Shown here piece after piece: positions 1 through 8,553 of a stretch of DNA of 64,000 nt. The translations under genes were made by a program, and so were the position numbers. The notes beneath the pieces are model-generated. The model worked only from the letters and a program-made list of their open reading frames with translations. It was not told the origin of the DNA and did not search any database. The DNA lies in contig NZ_CP036271.1 of the NCBI RefSeq assembly GCF_007745175.1, positions 3,298,314 through 3,362,313 of the forward strand, in the 5' to 3' direction. Within the stretch, counting starts at the first letter, position 1, and each line of letters starts with the position of its first letter. This DNA is from Caulifigura coniformis. GTDB lineage: Bacteria; Planctomycetota; Planctomycetia; Planctomycetales; Planctomycetaceae.

Positions 1-867
1 ATTCGCGATGCCGGCCGCCAGCCAGCGTCCCGGCCCGGGGAGCAGCGCGAACTTGTGCCGCACGGTCACCTCCACGGGATCCTGCCAGCCCACTTCCGCC
101 GGAGCATTGGGGATCGTGGGATGTCCCACGGGGTTATAGGTGTGAATCTCGCCCGCGAAGGGGATCGAACTGCGATCGTCAAACCGCAGGGCGACGGTGG
201 TGTTCGCGAAGCTGTAGTTCGTCTTGTTCGACAGCCGCTGGGGGAGCCGGCCATTTGCCGATGCGTTGGAATCGATCGCCCGCACCACTGCCGTCAGGGC
301 GCCCGCCGTCGAAGGTGCCAGCGAGGACGTTGTCGCCGAGGCCGTTGTTCGGGAAGGGGAAATCGACACACAGGCCAGTGCCGCGGCCGACCAGATTTCC
401 CGCGTTTTGCGGCTTCCCAGCGAGTCGGCCGCCTGGGAGTTCCAGACGAGTTCGCTCCCCACAGCGGCGGCCGCCGGAAGCACGTTCGCGTTCGTCGAAC
501 GCCCGGACGGAATGATCGATGAGTCGATCGTGACAGCGGGGATCCACACGCTGGCGGCCCGCGCCGCCGCGAAGGCCGCGTACTGCACCGTGACGACGCC
601 GATCAGCAACTGGCTGAGCTGAACGATGAACAGCAGGATCAGGATCAACAGCGGGAGCGTCAGCACAAACGCCAGCGACTGCACCGCTCCCCGCGTGTCC
701 CGATGGAACCGGAAGGATGTCCGAATGGCGCCGGGCGAATGGATTGCCGCGGGCCATCGAGTCTCACGTGAAAATGTCGCCCGGATGAGCACCGCCGCGA
801 GTAGCCCGCAGGCGGCGATCGCGATGAACAGCGGCAGGCAGGCCTGGGCGAATGAGACGGAGTTCAC
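1..867 (-). CDS. TadE-like pilus assembly protein (partial, C-terminus off the window)
   Basis: An open minus-strand frame runs without a stop to base 1. Two hydrophobic stretches are visible: a short one near the proposed start (core CLPLFIAIAACGLLAAVLI) and a strong one around residues 60-85 preceded by RDTRGAVQS (core LAFVLTLPLLILILLF). This basic-glycine-hydrophobic arrangement followed by a long Ser/Ala/Thr-rich extracellular part is the TadE/TadG layout. The usual Glu at +5 of the mature pseudopilin is not evident. It lies 43 bases downstream of the prepilin peptidase and on the same strand, so it fits a Tad (Flp pilus) operon. The GTG at 867 is the first reasonable start after the peptidase stop; a later start just before the second hydrophobic stretch is possible, because TadE proteins normally have only one such segment. 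Confidence 0.65.
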   Translation of the reverse strand, partial: MNSVSFAQACLPLFIAIAACGLLAAVLIRATFSRETRWPAAIHSPGAIRTSFRFHRDTRGAVQSLAFVLTLPLLILILLFIVQLSQLLIGVVTVQYAAFAAARAASVWIPAVTIDSSIIPSGRSTNANVLPAAAAVGSELVWNSQAADSLGSRKTREIWSAAALACVSISPSRTTASATTSSLAPSTAGALTAVVRAIDSNASANGRLPQRLSNKTNYSFANTTVALRFDDRSSIPFAGEIHTYNPVGHPTIPNAPAEVGWQDPVEVTVRHKFALLPGPGRWLAAGIAN

Positions 868-910
868 GGCGGAGGTCAGCAGGAAGTTAGGTTGGCGCGC
901 GCCACGGGCC

Positions 911-1399
911 CTACTTCGGCCAGGTCACGAGCAGCACCGCGGCCAGCGCGGCAGGCGCAAGATACATCGGGCGGGCGTCGGGAGTCATCGTTCCAGCGAT
1001 ATCGCCAGGCAGCGGCCGGGGACGCAACGAGCGCCAGATCCCACCCAGCCCCTCCTTCCAGATGACCGTGCTCAGCATGCAGACCGCTGCGAGCGTGAAG
1101 GTCCACATCAGCGCATGCAGTCCTTCGGTCCATCCAAGCGACGCGCCCATCAGCACTGCGAGTTTCACATCGCCGCCCCCGAGCGCCCCCGCCAGCCACG
1201 CCAGCGCCAGCAGTCCGCCGCAGACCGCTGCCCCCAGCAGTGATGCCGCAAACCCCTCCCACTGGGAGGAGCCGGCGGAAATCGCGAAAACCATTGCGAT
1301 CGCCGGATAGGTGATGACGTTCGGAATCATTCGCCGCCGAAGGTCGGTCCAGGCGGCGAGCGTCAGCGCGGCAAACAGGACGACGTGGGCCGCGGACAT
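911..1399 (-). CDS. Prepilin peptidase, A24 family (CpaA/TadV-like)
   Basis: Short (162-residue) A24-type aspartic prepilin peptidase of the kind that processes Flp-type pilins at the inner membrane. The first aspartate motif is in AAWTDLRRRMIPNVIT near the N-terminus and the second is GGGDVK in the middle, the two catalytic Asp sites of the family. The rest is membrane-spanning hydrophobic segments. The N-terminal methylase domain of full PilD is absent, as in CpaA/TadV. The open frame extends to a TTG at 1444, but the ATG at 1399 puts the start directly before the first membrane segment (MSAAHVVLFAALTL) and is preferred. It sits between two pilin-like genes and a TadE-like gene, consistent with a Tad locus. 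Confidence 0.85.
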   Translation of the reverse strand: MSAAHVVLFAALTLAAWTDLRRRMIPNVITYPAIAMVFAISAGSSQWEGFAASLLGAAVCGGLLALAWLAGALGGGDVKLAVLMGASLGWTEGLHALMWTFTLAAVCMLSTVIWKEGLGGIWRSLRPRPLPGDIAGTMTPDARPMYLAPAALAAVLLVTWPK

Positions 1400-1465
1400 G
1401 ACCTGAAATGAAGAGTCGTCGGAGACGGAACGCCGGAGCGGCAACCCGGGGACTTCGGAGGCCTC

Positions 1466-1684
1466 CTAACGGGTGCCGCCCTGCGTGTTGTAGCTTTCCT
1501 CGATCAGCGTATCGGTCGACTCGTTGAAGTATTTCTGGATCTTCGGCCAGCCCACCTTGAGGATGAAGATGAGGATCGGAACGGCAATGGCCGCAAGGAT
1601 CAGGATGGTTTCGATGCTGAGGGCCGCGCGGCGGAGCACGCCCGCTGGCTTCTCTGTCCGTCGGCGGTTGAGGAACGAGTGCAT
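1466..1684 (-). CDS. Small Flp-type pilin-like protein
   Basis: A 72-residue protein with a basic N-terminus (RRRTEKPAGVLRRA), then A-ALSIET and one long hydrophobic helix (ILILAAIAVPILIFILKV), then a short polar tail. Flp pilins are cleaved by a CpaA-type peptidase before a segment with Glu at +5 followed by a hydrophobic helix; here Glu falls at +5 if cleavage occurs between the two alanines. The canonical Gly at -1 and Tyr at +6 are replaced by Ala and Thr. It lies between a second pilin-like gene and the prepilin peptidase on the same strand. It could also be a minor pseudopilin rather than the major subunit. Confidence 0.6.
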   Translation of the reverse strand: MHSFLNRRRTEKPAGVLRRAALSIETILILAAIAVPILIFILKVGWPKIQKYFNESTDTLIEESYNTQGGTR

Positions 1685-1765
1685 ATCGAAACCCTGGGGG
1701 GCGGTCGTCCGGTTTCAACGAAACCATTCTGACAATCGGTCAGGCAGGCGCCTGGACTCCAACGA

Positions 1766-1948
1766 TCACAGGAACGGCATGGCAATCAGGTCGCAGGTCA
1801 GCTCGAACACCAGGCCCAGAATCCTTCGAGTCTGCGGAAGGGCCATGGCGACGAGCGGCAGCAGGGCTGTGGCCATGAGCACGTAATCGAGTGTCTGTCC
1901 GGCCCGTGCCGGCAGAGAACGACGACGTTTCACGAGCCTTCGCTGCAT
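1766..1948 (-). CDS. Tiny Flp-type pilin-like protein
   Basis: A 60-residue protein: basic leader (MQRRLVKRRRSLPARA), then GQTLDYVLMATALLPLVAMAL and a second hydrophobic run (ILGLVFELTCDLIAMPFL). With cleavage after Ala, Asp and Tyr fall at +5 and +6, mirroring the Glu-Tyr pair of Flp pilins. The start was chosen as the ATG at 1948 because it gives a normal pilin leader; the longer open frame upstream reads as low-quality coding. It is the first of the four-gene pilus group on this strand. Assignment to Flp is by pattern and context only. Confidence 0.55.
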   Translation of the reverse strand: MQRRLVKRRRSLPARAGQTLDYVLMATALLPLVAMALPQTRRILGLVFELTCDLIAMPFL

Positions 1949-2049
1949 CCGTGAAGAATAGCGAACGCTGCAGGGGCGATGCCAGAAGGGTTTCGGGAGG
2001 CCTCCTGTCTCCCGCCTGGCCGCGAGCTTCAACAGCAGTCCCGGACGTT

Positions 2050-3462
2050 TCAGCGGCCCGCGCCGGTCGACTCCTGAGCCGACCGGTCGGTGGTCCGATG
2101 CATGCGCCCGAACAGCCTGGGGCGTCCCCAAAGAAACGCCAGGCAAAGCAGCGGCGCAACCCCTCGCAGTGCCAGCCACAGCCAGTCGGAACTCGGCGGA
2201 AGTGCGTAGAATTCCACGGTCCGTCCGGGGCTGCCGTGGGACGAGCGGGAAAGTGCGAAGCCGGAGCCGTCAGGCACAGCGAAGAACCTGGCGTCGGCAA
2301 AGTCCACAAGCCCGACGCGCTTTCCGTGTTCCGCATCGAACAAGAGCGCTGTCCGCGGAACCGGTGCTCCGTCCTCCAACTGCAGCCGGATTCCCAGCCG
2401 GCTGGCCCAGCGAATCAACACGGGTTGCCTCCGCTCACGGGCCCGTACGTTCTGAAACAGGGCATAACGGTCCCCCAGCATCGCGAGGGGCGGGCTCAGT
2501 CGTTCGTGGGGCGGCTCGATGTCGTCGTCTTGATCGACGACCTTGCCGTCTGCTGTCCGGATGCGCGTACTCCGCAACTGCCCCGATTGGTCCAATCCTC
2601 GATTCAGCAGGAACAGGCCGTCCTGCGAAAACTTCGCGGATCTCACGCCAAGTTCGGAAAACGACTTCTTCCAGACCCTCGACCGGGACGCCACCGACCA
2701 GACTTCGATCGACTCGAACGTCAGAAAGGCGAGCCATTGGCCATCGGGGGAGATGTCGATCAGTTCGAATGCTTCTGAGGGCGCGATCCCTTCCACCACG
2801 GAGTGGTCGTGAAAGTTGACCAGTGCGGGCGTCGTCCGGCGCCGTATGCCGGATGAGTCGATTGACGCCTTCGTGATCATCGCCACCTCGCCATCGACCA
2901 ACGGGATCGACTGCACGTCACGCATAGTTCCGGTGAGACGATCCGTCTCCATGTCGTAGCGATGCAGAGTTGCGCCGGCGTGATAGAAGGCCCGGCGGTT
3001 GTCGAGGAATCTGTATTCGGCGACCCGCTCTGGAGAATTCCGGGTGGGATGCTGAGGTCTGGGACCAGCGTCCCACGGGAGGAAGTCGTAGTTGGGAACT
3101 CCTTCCTCGGATTCCTGGTACATCGTCGTCTGTTGTCGATCGACGCTCACGAGGTCGTTCGGCGTCAACCGTTCAGCAATCAGGCGCCCCGATGGAAATT
3201 CCCGAAACTCGACCGGGCCACGATGCAGGTCCGAGAGGCTGCCCCTCGCCGAGGTCTCTCGATGGGCGATCACCAATTCGCCTGCCCCTGAGAAACCCAA
3301 TGCGGACTGGTCCGCTGCCAGTGCGAGTCTGGAAGAAGGACGGAGCGGCACAAACTCGCGCCAACGCCAGTAGATCGCAATTTCATAGACGACGATGGCA
3401 ATCGTGAGCAGCACCCACAGACGAAATCGCGTGTCGCGAGACTTTCGTTCCGGTGCATCCAT
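2050..3462 (-). CDS. Membrane-anchored WD40-like repeat protein
   Basis: A 470-residue protein of unknown function. An N-terminal membrane segment (LWVLLTIAIVVYEIAIYW) follows a short basic cytoplasmic tail, and a second one (LALRGVAPLLCLAFLWG) lies near the C-terminus, so the roughly 390 residues between are probably on one side of the membrane. That part has beta-propeller character: repeated turns such as ISPDGQWLAFLTFESIEVWS and FSQDGLFLLNRG, plus AVPDGSGFALS. Start: the ATG at 3462 directly follows an in-frame TTG. It reads toward the pilus genes, 101 bases upstream of the first pilin-like gene, but nothing ties its function to them. Confidence 0.7.
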   Translation of the reverse strand: MDAPERKSRDTRFRLWVLLTIAIVVYEIAIYWRWREFVPLRPSSRLALAADQSALGFSGAGELVIAHRETSARGSLSDLHRGPVEFREFPSGRLIAERLTPNDLVSVDRQQTTMYQESEEGVPNYDFLPWDAGPRPQHPTRNSPERVAEYRFLDNRRAFYHAGATLHRYDMETDRLTGTMRDVQSIPLVDGEVAMITKASIDSSGIRRRTTPALVNFHDHSVVEGIAPSEAFELIDISPDGQWLAFLTFESIEVWSVASRSRVWKKSFSELGVRSAKFSQDGLFLLNRGLDQSGQLRSTRIRTADGKVVDQDDDIEPPHERLSPPLAMLGDRYALFQNVRARERRQPVLIRWASRLGIRLQLEDGAPVPRTALLFDAEHGKRVGLVDFADARFFAVPDGSGFALSRSSHGSPGRTVEFYALPPSSDWLWLALRGVAPLLCLAFLWGRPRLFGRMHRTTDRSAQESTGAGR

Positions 3463-3556
3463 CAAACGCCCACCCGATTTCCGTTTTGCGACACCATACG
3501 CGGCAGGTCTGCGGATTGTGAAGTCGTGGCGAAAGGCCCGGTAGAGGTTTCGTCGC

Positions 3557-4084
3557 TCAGCGAATCAGGTCGCCGTGCTTCTCACGCACCTTGCAGACCT
3601 TTGGGAACGACACGCCGCGAATGTAGGGATGGCTCGGGTTCTGGCTCGCGAAATCCTGGTGGTACGCCTCTGCCGCGTAGAACTCGGTGGCCGGCTCGAT
3701 TGTCGTCACGATGGGTGATGCGAACTTCCGTCCTTCGGTGAGGTCGGCGATCTTCGCCTTGGCCATCTCGATCTCGGCCGGGTCGCTGGTGAAGATGGCC
3801 GAACGATACTGCGTTCCAACATCCGCTCCCTGCCGGTTCAGCGTCGTCGGATCATGCGCATCGAAGAACACCTCGAGCAGGCGGTCATATCCGAGCACGG
3901 CCGGGTCGTAAGTGATGCGAATCGCCTCGGCGTGTCCGGTCCGTCCCGAACAGACTGCCTCGTAGTTCGCGGCCGCCGCGTCGCCGCCGATGTAGCCGGA
4001 TTCGACCGATTCCACACCTTTCAGCTGTTCGAAAGCGGCCTCGGTGCACCAGAAACAACCGCCGGCGAGGATGGCTTGAGACAT
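3557..4084 (-). CDS. msrA: Peptide-methionine (S)-S-oxide reductase MsrA
   Basis: Reduces methionine-S-sulfoxide in proteins or free methionine in the cytoplasm. The protein is 175 residues, the usual length for a single-domain MsrA. The catalytic motif GCFWCTEAAF lies at residues 9-18 with the nucleophilic Cys first; family hallmarks SGYIGGDAAAANYEAVCSGRTGHAEAIRITYDP and DPTTLNRQGADVGTQYRSAIF follow in order. There is no C-terminal MsrB fusion. The gene has its own promoter space and faces the GTPase gene divergently across about 140 bases. Confidence 0.95.
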   Translation of the reverse strand: MSQAILAGGCFWCTEAAFEQLKGVESVESGYIGGDAAAANYEAVCSGRTGHAEAIRITYDPAVLGYDRLLEVFFDAHDPTTLNRQGADVGTQYRSAIFTSDPAEIEMAKAKIADLTEGRKFASPIVTTIEPATEFYAAEAYHQDFASQNPSHPYIRGVSFPKVCKVREKHGDLIR

Positions 4085-4222
4085 GGGATTCGAAGTTCCA
4101 AAGGACAGGAAGTGGATGGCACCTCATTGTAGGCGCTTCATTCAAGCGGGATCGTGATCCGGCACGCCCGATTGGGCGTTAGGATAGGGCAGCGTGAATT
4201 CCTGGTTCCAACCGGCCGGCCC

Positions 4223-6043
4223 ATGTCCTTGAACGAACTTTCCCAGTTTGAAGCCCTCGCCCAGATCGACGATCTCGCGAAGCAGACGGAAACCTGGGCG
4301 ACGCGGCCGATCGGCTGGGCGCCGGCCGCGCGGTCGCAGGCCCTCGTGAAGCGGGTGCTGTCGCGAGTCGAAACGCTCCGCATCCGCCTCGAAGCGCCGC
4401 TCGTTGTCGCCACGTTCGGGGGAACAGGCACCGGTAAGAGCTCGCTCGTCAATGCGCTTGTCGGCGAAGAATGCAGCGAATCGGGCCGGCAACGCCCGAC
4501 CACCCGCCGGCCGATCGTGATCGCCCATCCGCGCACGGAACTGGAAGCACTCGGCCTGCCTCTTGATTCGATGGAAGTGATCCGCCGCGATTCGGAACTC
4601 CTTCGGGACATCGTCCTGATCGACTGCCCAGACCCGGACACCAGCGAAGGCGACACGTCAGGCAGCAACCTTGCCATCCTCCGCGGCCTGCTCCCCTATT
4701 GCGACGTCCTGATCTACACCTCCACCCAGCAGAAGTATCGCTCGGCCCGTGTGCTTGATGAACTGGGGCAGGGAGCCAACGGATGTCGGCTTTTCTTCGT
4801 GCAGACGCATGCCGATATCGACAGCGATGTACGCGAAGACTGGCGAGCCCAGCTGCGCGGAAGCTTTGAAGTCCCCGACATTTTCTTTGTCGACTCCCGT
4901 CGCGCGCTTCGCGAGCAGCAGGCCGGCCAGCGTCCATCGGGCGACTTCGGACGGCTGATTGATGCCCTCGCCACGCAGCTGGCGGCGTCGGAACGGGTCG
5001 GAGTGCGACGGGCCAACGTCATTGACCTCCTGCAGGCAGCCTTCATTCGTTGTCGGGGAACGCTGAACGAGGGCTGGCCGGCAGTCCATCAGTTGTCGAC
5101 CGTCCTCATCGAACAGAAGCAGGTTCTCGCCCGCCGCATGGCCGAAGAGATGAAGAAGCAGCTCCTCACGAGCCGGCATCTCTGGGAGCGGCGGCTCCTT
5201 TCGGAAGTGACCGACACCTGGGGCTTTACCCCCTTTTCGGCGATGCTCAGGGCCTATGCCGGGCTCGGCGGTCTGATTGCCTCGTTCAGTTTCTATCGAG
5301 CGCGGAACAGCGTGCAGATGGCACTCATCGGGGCAGTGCAGGGGGCCCGCTGGCTGCAGTCGAAGCACCAGGAACTGGCGGCCGATTCCGTCGTCGCGAA
5401 GGCATCGACGTTCTCCCTGGGCGACGACCTCCTGCGCGAGGCGGAGATCGTCATCGAAGGGCACGTGCGGGCTTCGGAACTCGAACCGGGACGGACGATC
5501 AAGGCCAGCGTCGAAGACCTGCGGCAGCAGGCGGCTGCCGTCGAACGCCAGTTCCTGGGGGACGCCGGTCGCAGGATCGACGAGGTCATTCGATCCCTCG
5601 CCTCACAAAACTCCCGCTGGTACGTCCGCGCCTGGTATGAAACGCTGTTCGCGGCGTACATCGTCTTCGCGCTGGGACGCGTCGCCAAGAGTTTCTTCTA
5701 CGATTCGTTCTGGCTTGATCGGCCGCTGCTTGGCACGGAGTTCTACATTCCCGCGCTGCTCTTCTTCGTGATCTGGTCGCTGTTGCTGGTGACCCTCTTC
5801 ACACATCGCCTGAGACGCGGGCTGGGGGGCGAGATCCAGAAGCTGGTCAACGAAATGGTCGACCTGCGGCTTTCGCAGGGTCTGTTCCCACAGTGGGAGT
5901 CCGCCTGCCGCGACGCCGGAGACTTCCGCGAAGACCTCAACCGGCTGCTGGGACGGTCATCCACCCTCCGGGACAAGTTTGCCGTCGTTGCTATTGGGGG
6001 AGCGAAGGGGGTGAAACGCGAGGCGGTGATGGCGGAAGAATGA
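4223..6043 (+). CDS. Membrane-anchored P-loop GTPase (dynamin/Era-like)
   Basis: A 606-residue GTPase. Walker A is GGTGTGKSS at about residues 66-74, preceded by the strand APLVVATF; the G3 region is IVLIDCPDPDTSE. A long helical middle region follows, including EEMKKQLLTSRHLWERRLLSEV. Two C-terminal hydrophobic segments (LFAAYIVFALGRVA and YIPALLFFVIWSLLLVTLF) anchor it to the membrane. The architecture resembles bacterial membrane-remodelling or YcjX/YfjP-like GTPases, but I cannot place it in a named family. The ATG at 4223 is preferred to the longer frame opening at 4154, because the extra residues look non-coding. Its last 53 bases overlap the end of the convergent zinc-ribbon gene. Confidence 0.8.
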   Translation: MSLNELSQFEALAQIDDLAKQTETWATRPIGWAPAARSQALVKRVLSRVETLRIRLEAPLVVATFGGTGTGKSSLVNALVGEECSESGRQRPTTRRPIVIAHPRTELEALGLPLDSMEVIRRDSELLRDIVLIDCPDPDTSEGDTSGSNLAILRGLLPYCDVLIYTSTQQKYRSARVLDELGQGANGCRLFFVQTHADIDSDVREDWRAQLRGSFEVPDIFFVDSRRALREQQAGQRPSGDFGRLIDALATQLAASERVGVRRANVIDLLQAAFIRCRGTLNEGWPAVHQLSTVLIEQKQVLARRMAEEMKKQLLTSRHLWERRLLSEVTDTWGFTPFSAMLRAYAGLGGLIASFSFYRARNSVQMALIGAVQGARWLQSKHQELAADSVVAKASTFSLGDDLLREAEIVIEGHVRASELEPGRTIKASVEDLRQQAAAVERQFLGDAGRRIDEVIRSLASQNSRWYVRAWYETLFAAYIVFALGRVAKSFFYDSFWLDRPLLGTEFYIPALLFFVIWSLLLVTLFTHRLRRGLGGEIQKLVNEMVDLRLSQGLFPQWESACRDAGDFREDLNRLLGRSSTLRDKFAVVAIGGAKGVKREAVMAEE

Positions 6044-6452
6044 TTCCGAGCCCGGCGAAGATTTTCCGTTGCACGATCTGGGAATCTTCCTCGCGCCAGC
6101 GTCCTTCGCGACGTTTCCGTCGACAGGCGGTGCAATACCTCGCCGACGAGTAGACCGAGCCTTTTGCGACTTCGTACCACCATTTCTGCTGAGTGGCCCG
6201 CCAGGTTTCGACAACCTCGCACCGCGGGCACTGGAAGGTCTGGTCGACGTAGTAGCCGCGGGTGACGAAGTCGGGCTCTCCATAGCTGTTTGAAGGAGCC
6301 AGCGCCTCACGCTTGACCAGCACGGCCTCGAGGTTGGCGATGGCGGTCCGCGCCTTGTCGTTCTTTTCGGCCTGAACTCGCAGGCGTTCGTCCTCGGATT
6401 TCGCCTTCCGACGGGCATCGAGGATCTGACGTTTCTGCTTGCCGCTGGTCAT
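5991..6452 (-). CDS. Zinc-ribbon protein (zf-trcl-like)
   Basis: A 153-residue protein with a highly charged N-terminal helix (KQKRQILDARRKAKSEDERLRV) and a central treble-clef-like zinc ribbon made of CPRC and CTAC pairs 36 residues apart, with the aromatic KWWYEVAKGSVYSSARYC between them. That spacing and sequence match the small zf-trcl class of zinc ribbons. The C-terminal tail is Pro/Ser-rich and is antisense to the last 53 bases of the GTPase gene. Function unknown; nucleic-acid or ribosome binding is a guess from the basic character. Confidence 0.75.
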   Translation of the reverse strand: MTSGKQKRQILDARRKAKSEDERLRVQAEKNDKARTAIANLEAVLVKREALAPSNSYGEPDFVTRGYYVDQTFQCPRCEVVETWRATQQKWWYEVAKGSVYSSARYCTACRRKRREGRWREEDSQIVQRKIFAGLGIILPPSPPRVSPPSLPQ

Positions 6453-6516
6453 CGTCGTTCCGGCCTTGAGCTTGCCGGTTGGGTGGACACGAGTCCGGTG
6501 CGCGGGTTCGATGACG

Positions 6517-7449
6517 TCAGCCGAACGCCTTCCTCAGCATCGCCAGGCTCTTCGGGACCTCGACCTCGTAATTCCCCTTTCCCTCGAACTCGAGCGAGAT
6601 GTAGCCGCCATAGTTGACCTTCTTCAGCGTCGCCGCCACGCGGTCGTAGTCGATGTCGAGCGTGTACCACTTCCCGTCACCGCCGTAAGTCTTCGCCTGC
6701 ACCAACGCCGCGTACGGCGCGAGAGCCTCGTATTGCTCGTACTGGTTCTCGAGGAAGTTGCCCGTATCGAGAGTCGCCCGCAGCCATGGGCTCTTCACTG
6801 CCTCGATGATCCTGATCACTCCGGCCGCGTCACGCCCCAGGCCCCAGTGGTTCTCGAGGCCCATCACGACGCCGCATTCCTCGGCCTTCGCGAGGCAGTC
6901 CGTCAGCCCGTCGATGGCCCACTTGAAACCGTCGTCGTCGGTGTACCCCTCGAGGCGCGGCTCGATCCCTTTATTGGCCATCAGCGCGTCGAAGTTCTTG
7001 CTCGTTCCCCACCGGCCGGTGTTCACGCGGATGGTGGGAATGCCCAGGCGATACGCCAGTTCGATGCACTTCGTCGTATGCTCGACGTTCTTCTTGCGAA
7101 AGTCGGCATCGGGACTGATGAAGCTTTGATGGGTGGAGAAGCCGCAAAGGTCCATTCCCAGGCTGAAGGCCCGCTGCTTGATCTTCATTAGTGCGGAGTT
7201 CGATTCATCCGTCATCTGGATGTGCAGGACCTCGACGCCGTCGAACCCGGCGTCCGCGGCCAGCTCGATGCACTTTTCGATCGGCAGCTTGGTGTCGTTG
7301 TTGAACCGCCAGTACGAGTAGGTCGAAGTCGCGATGCGGTTGGGGCGTGATTTCGTTTCAGGCACTTCGGCTGCGACCGTCAGCGGGCCGGGCAGAAGAG
7401 TCGCGGCCGTCGCAGCCATTGAGGTCGTCAGCCAGTCGCGTCGATTCAT
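6517..7449 (-). CDS. Exported sugar phosphate isomerase/epimerase (TIM barrel)
   Basis: A 310-residue xylose-isomerase-like TIM barrel of the AP-endonuclease-2 superfamily. The N-terminus MNRRDWLTTSMAATAATLLPG has a twin-arginine-like pair before an alanine-rich hydrophobic stretch, typical of secreted planctomycete members. Metal and substrate-binding segments recognisable in order are AADAGFDGVEVLHIQ, IPTIRVNTGRWG, CGVVMGLENHWGLG (Glu ligand), LRATLDTGNF (Asp) and YISLEFEGKGNY (Glu). The substrate cannot be read from sequence. It follows the TatD gene by 49 bases on the same strand, so the two are probably co-transcribed. Confidence 0.85.
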   Translation of the reverse strand: MNRRDWLTTSMAATAATLLPGPLTVAAEVPETKSRPNRIATSTYSYWRFNNDTKLPIEKCIELAADAGFDGVEVLHIQMTDESNSALMKIKQRAFSLGMDLCGFSTHQSFISPDADFRKKNVEHTTKCIELAYRLGIPTIRVNTGRWGTSKNFDALMANKGIEPRLEGYTDDDGFKWAIDGLTDCLAKAEECGVVMGLENHWGLGRDAAGVIRIIEAVKSPWLRATLDTGNFLENQYEQYEALAPYAALVQAKTYGGDGKWYTLDIDYDRVAATLKKVNYGGYISLEFEGKGNYEVEVPKSLAMLRKAFG

Positions 7450-7498
7450 AAAGCCTTCCTCCGGCGGATTCCAAGTCCGGGCGACCGAGTCGCTGCGA

Positions 7499-8302
7499 TC
7501 ACTTGAACTTGAACCGCTTGCATTGCGAGAAGAATTCGAGCGGGTTGTCGTAAACCACCTTCTTGATCTTCGCGTCGCTGTGACCGCGTTTCTTCATCTC
7601 CTGGATGAATTCGGGCACGGCCAGAGGGTTCGACGGCCCCCAGTCTCCGGCGGAATTGACCATGATCCGGTCGTCGCCCCAGCGCTCGATGATGTCGGCC
7701 GCACGGGCCGGAGTGCATTTCGTCGTCGGGTAGAGCGTCATGCCGCACCAGAAGCCGTTCTTCCTGGCCAGCCCGACCGTGTGCTCTTCGACGTGATCGA
7801 CACACACGGTGCCGGGATCGAGCTCGGAATGCTCCTTGAGCATGTCGATGATCATCCGCGTCCCCTTGTACTTGTCCTGCAGGTGGGGCGTATGGATCAG
7901 GATCAGCTCATCGATCTTCGAGGCGAGTTCGAGATGCTCGGAGAAGATCGTCGCCTCGTTCTTGGTGTTCTTGTTCAGACCAATCTCACCGATCCCGAGC
8001 ACTCCCGTGCGATCGATGAATTCGGGGATCATCTTGATGACTTCGCGCGACAGCTCAACGTTCTCGGCTTCCTTGGCATTGATGCACAGCCACGTGAAAT
8101 GCGCCAGGCCCGACCAGCCGGCGCGCTTGGGCTCGAACTCGGTGAGCTGGCGGAAATAGTCGCGGAATCCGTCGACGGATCCGCGATCGAACCCCGCCCA
8201 GAATGCCGGCTCGCTGACGGCGACGCAGCCCATGCGGGCCATGCGTTCGTAGTCGTCGGTCGTCCGCGAGACCATGTGGATGTGGGGATCGATGTACTGC
8301 AT
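7499..8302 (-). CDS. TatD-family metal-dependent hydrolase (EboB-like)
   Basis: A 267-residue amidohydrolase-fold protein. The N-terminal metal motif is DPHIHM at residues 5-10; GIGEIGLNKN (Glu), LILIHTPHL (His), CVDHVEEHT (His) and VNSAGDWGPSNP (Asp) supply the other expected ligands. From memory, the SRTTDDYERMARMGCVAVSEPAFW stretch is close to the TatD-type protein of the eboABCDEF cluster rather than to DNase TatD itself. Here only a sugar-phosphate isomerase follows it; no UbiA-like or dehydroquinate-synthase-like gene is in the window. It is the first gene of a two-gene minus-strand unit. Confidence 0.85.
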   Translation of the reverse strand: MQYIDPHIHMVSRTTDDYERMARMGCVAVSEPAFWAGFDRGSVDGFRDYFRQLTEFEPKRAGWSGLAHFTWLCINAKEAENVELSREVIKMIPEFIDRTGVLGIGEIGLNKNTKNEATIFSEHLELASKIDELILIHTPHLQDKYKGTRMIIDMLKEHSELDPGTVCVDHVEEHTVGLARKNGFWCGMTLYPTTKCTPARAADIIERWGDDRIMVNSAGDWGPSNPLAVPEFIQEMKKRGHSDAKIKKVVYDNPLEFFSQCKRFKFK

Positions 8303-8553
8303 AAGGGCACTTCAATAGTCGGTCGTCGGAAGCGAACTCGATTGTCCCGATTGCGTCGCGATTTGTCAGCTACTCCCAGAGGATTCCCCATGAAGGACCC
8401 CTCCTCACTCCACGACATCAGGGACAGTTTCATCGTTGCCTTTTTTCAGCATGGTTCCGATCAGCCGGGCGCGTCCTGACGGCGTTTTTTGCTAAAGTGG
8501 TTCCCTCGCCAGACCGTCGATGGCGGTTGCATCCGGGAAAGGGAGCAGGGCTG

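Noticed and set aside
8390-8479. Possible 29-residue ORF in the divergent region before the NPCBM gene
   Set aside because: An ATG with a weak AGAGGA site opens a short peptide, but codon positions are not clearly coding-like and nothing else supports it.
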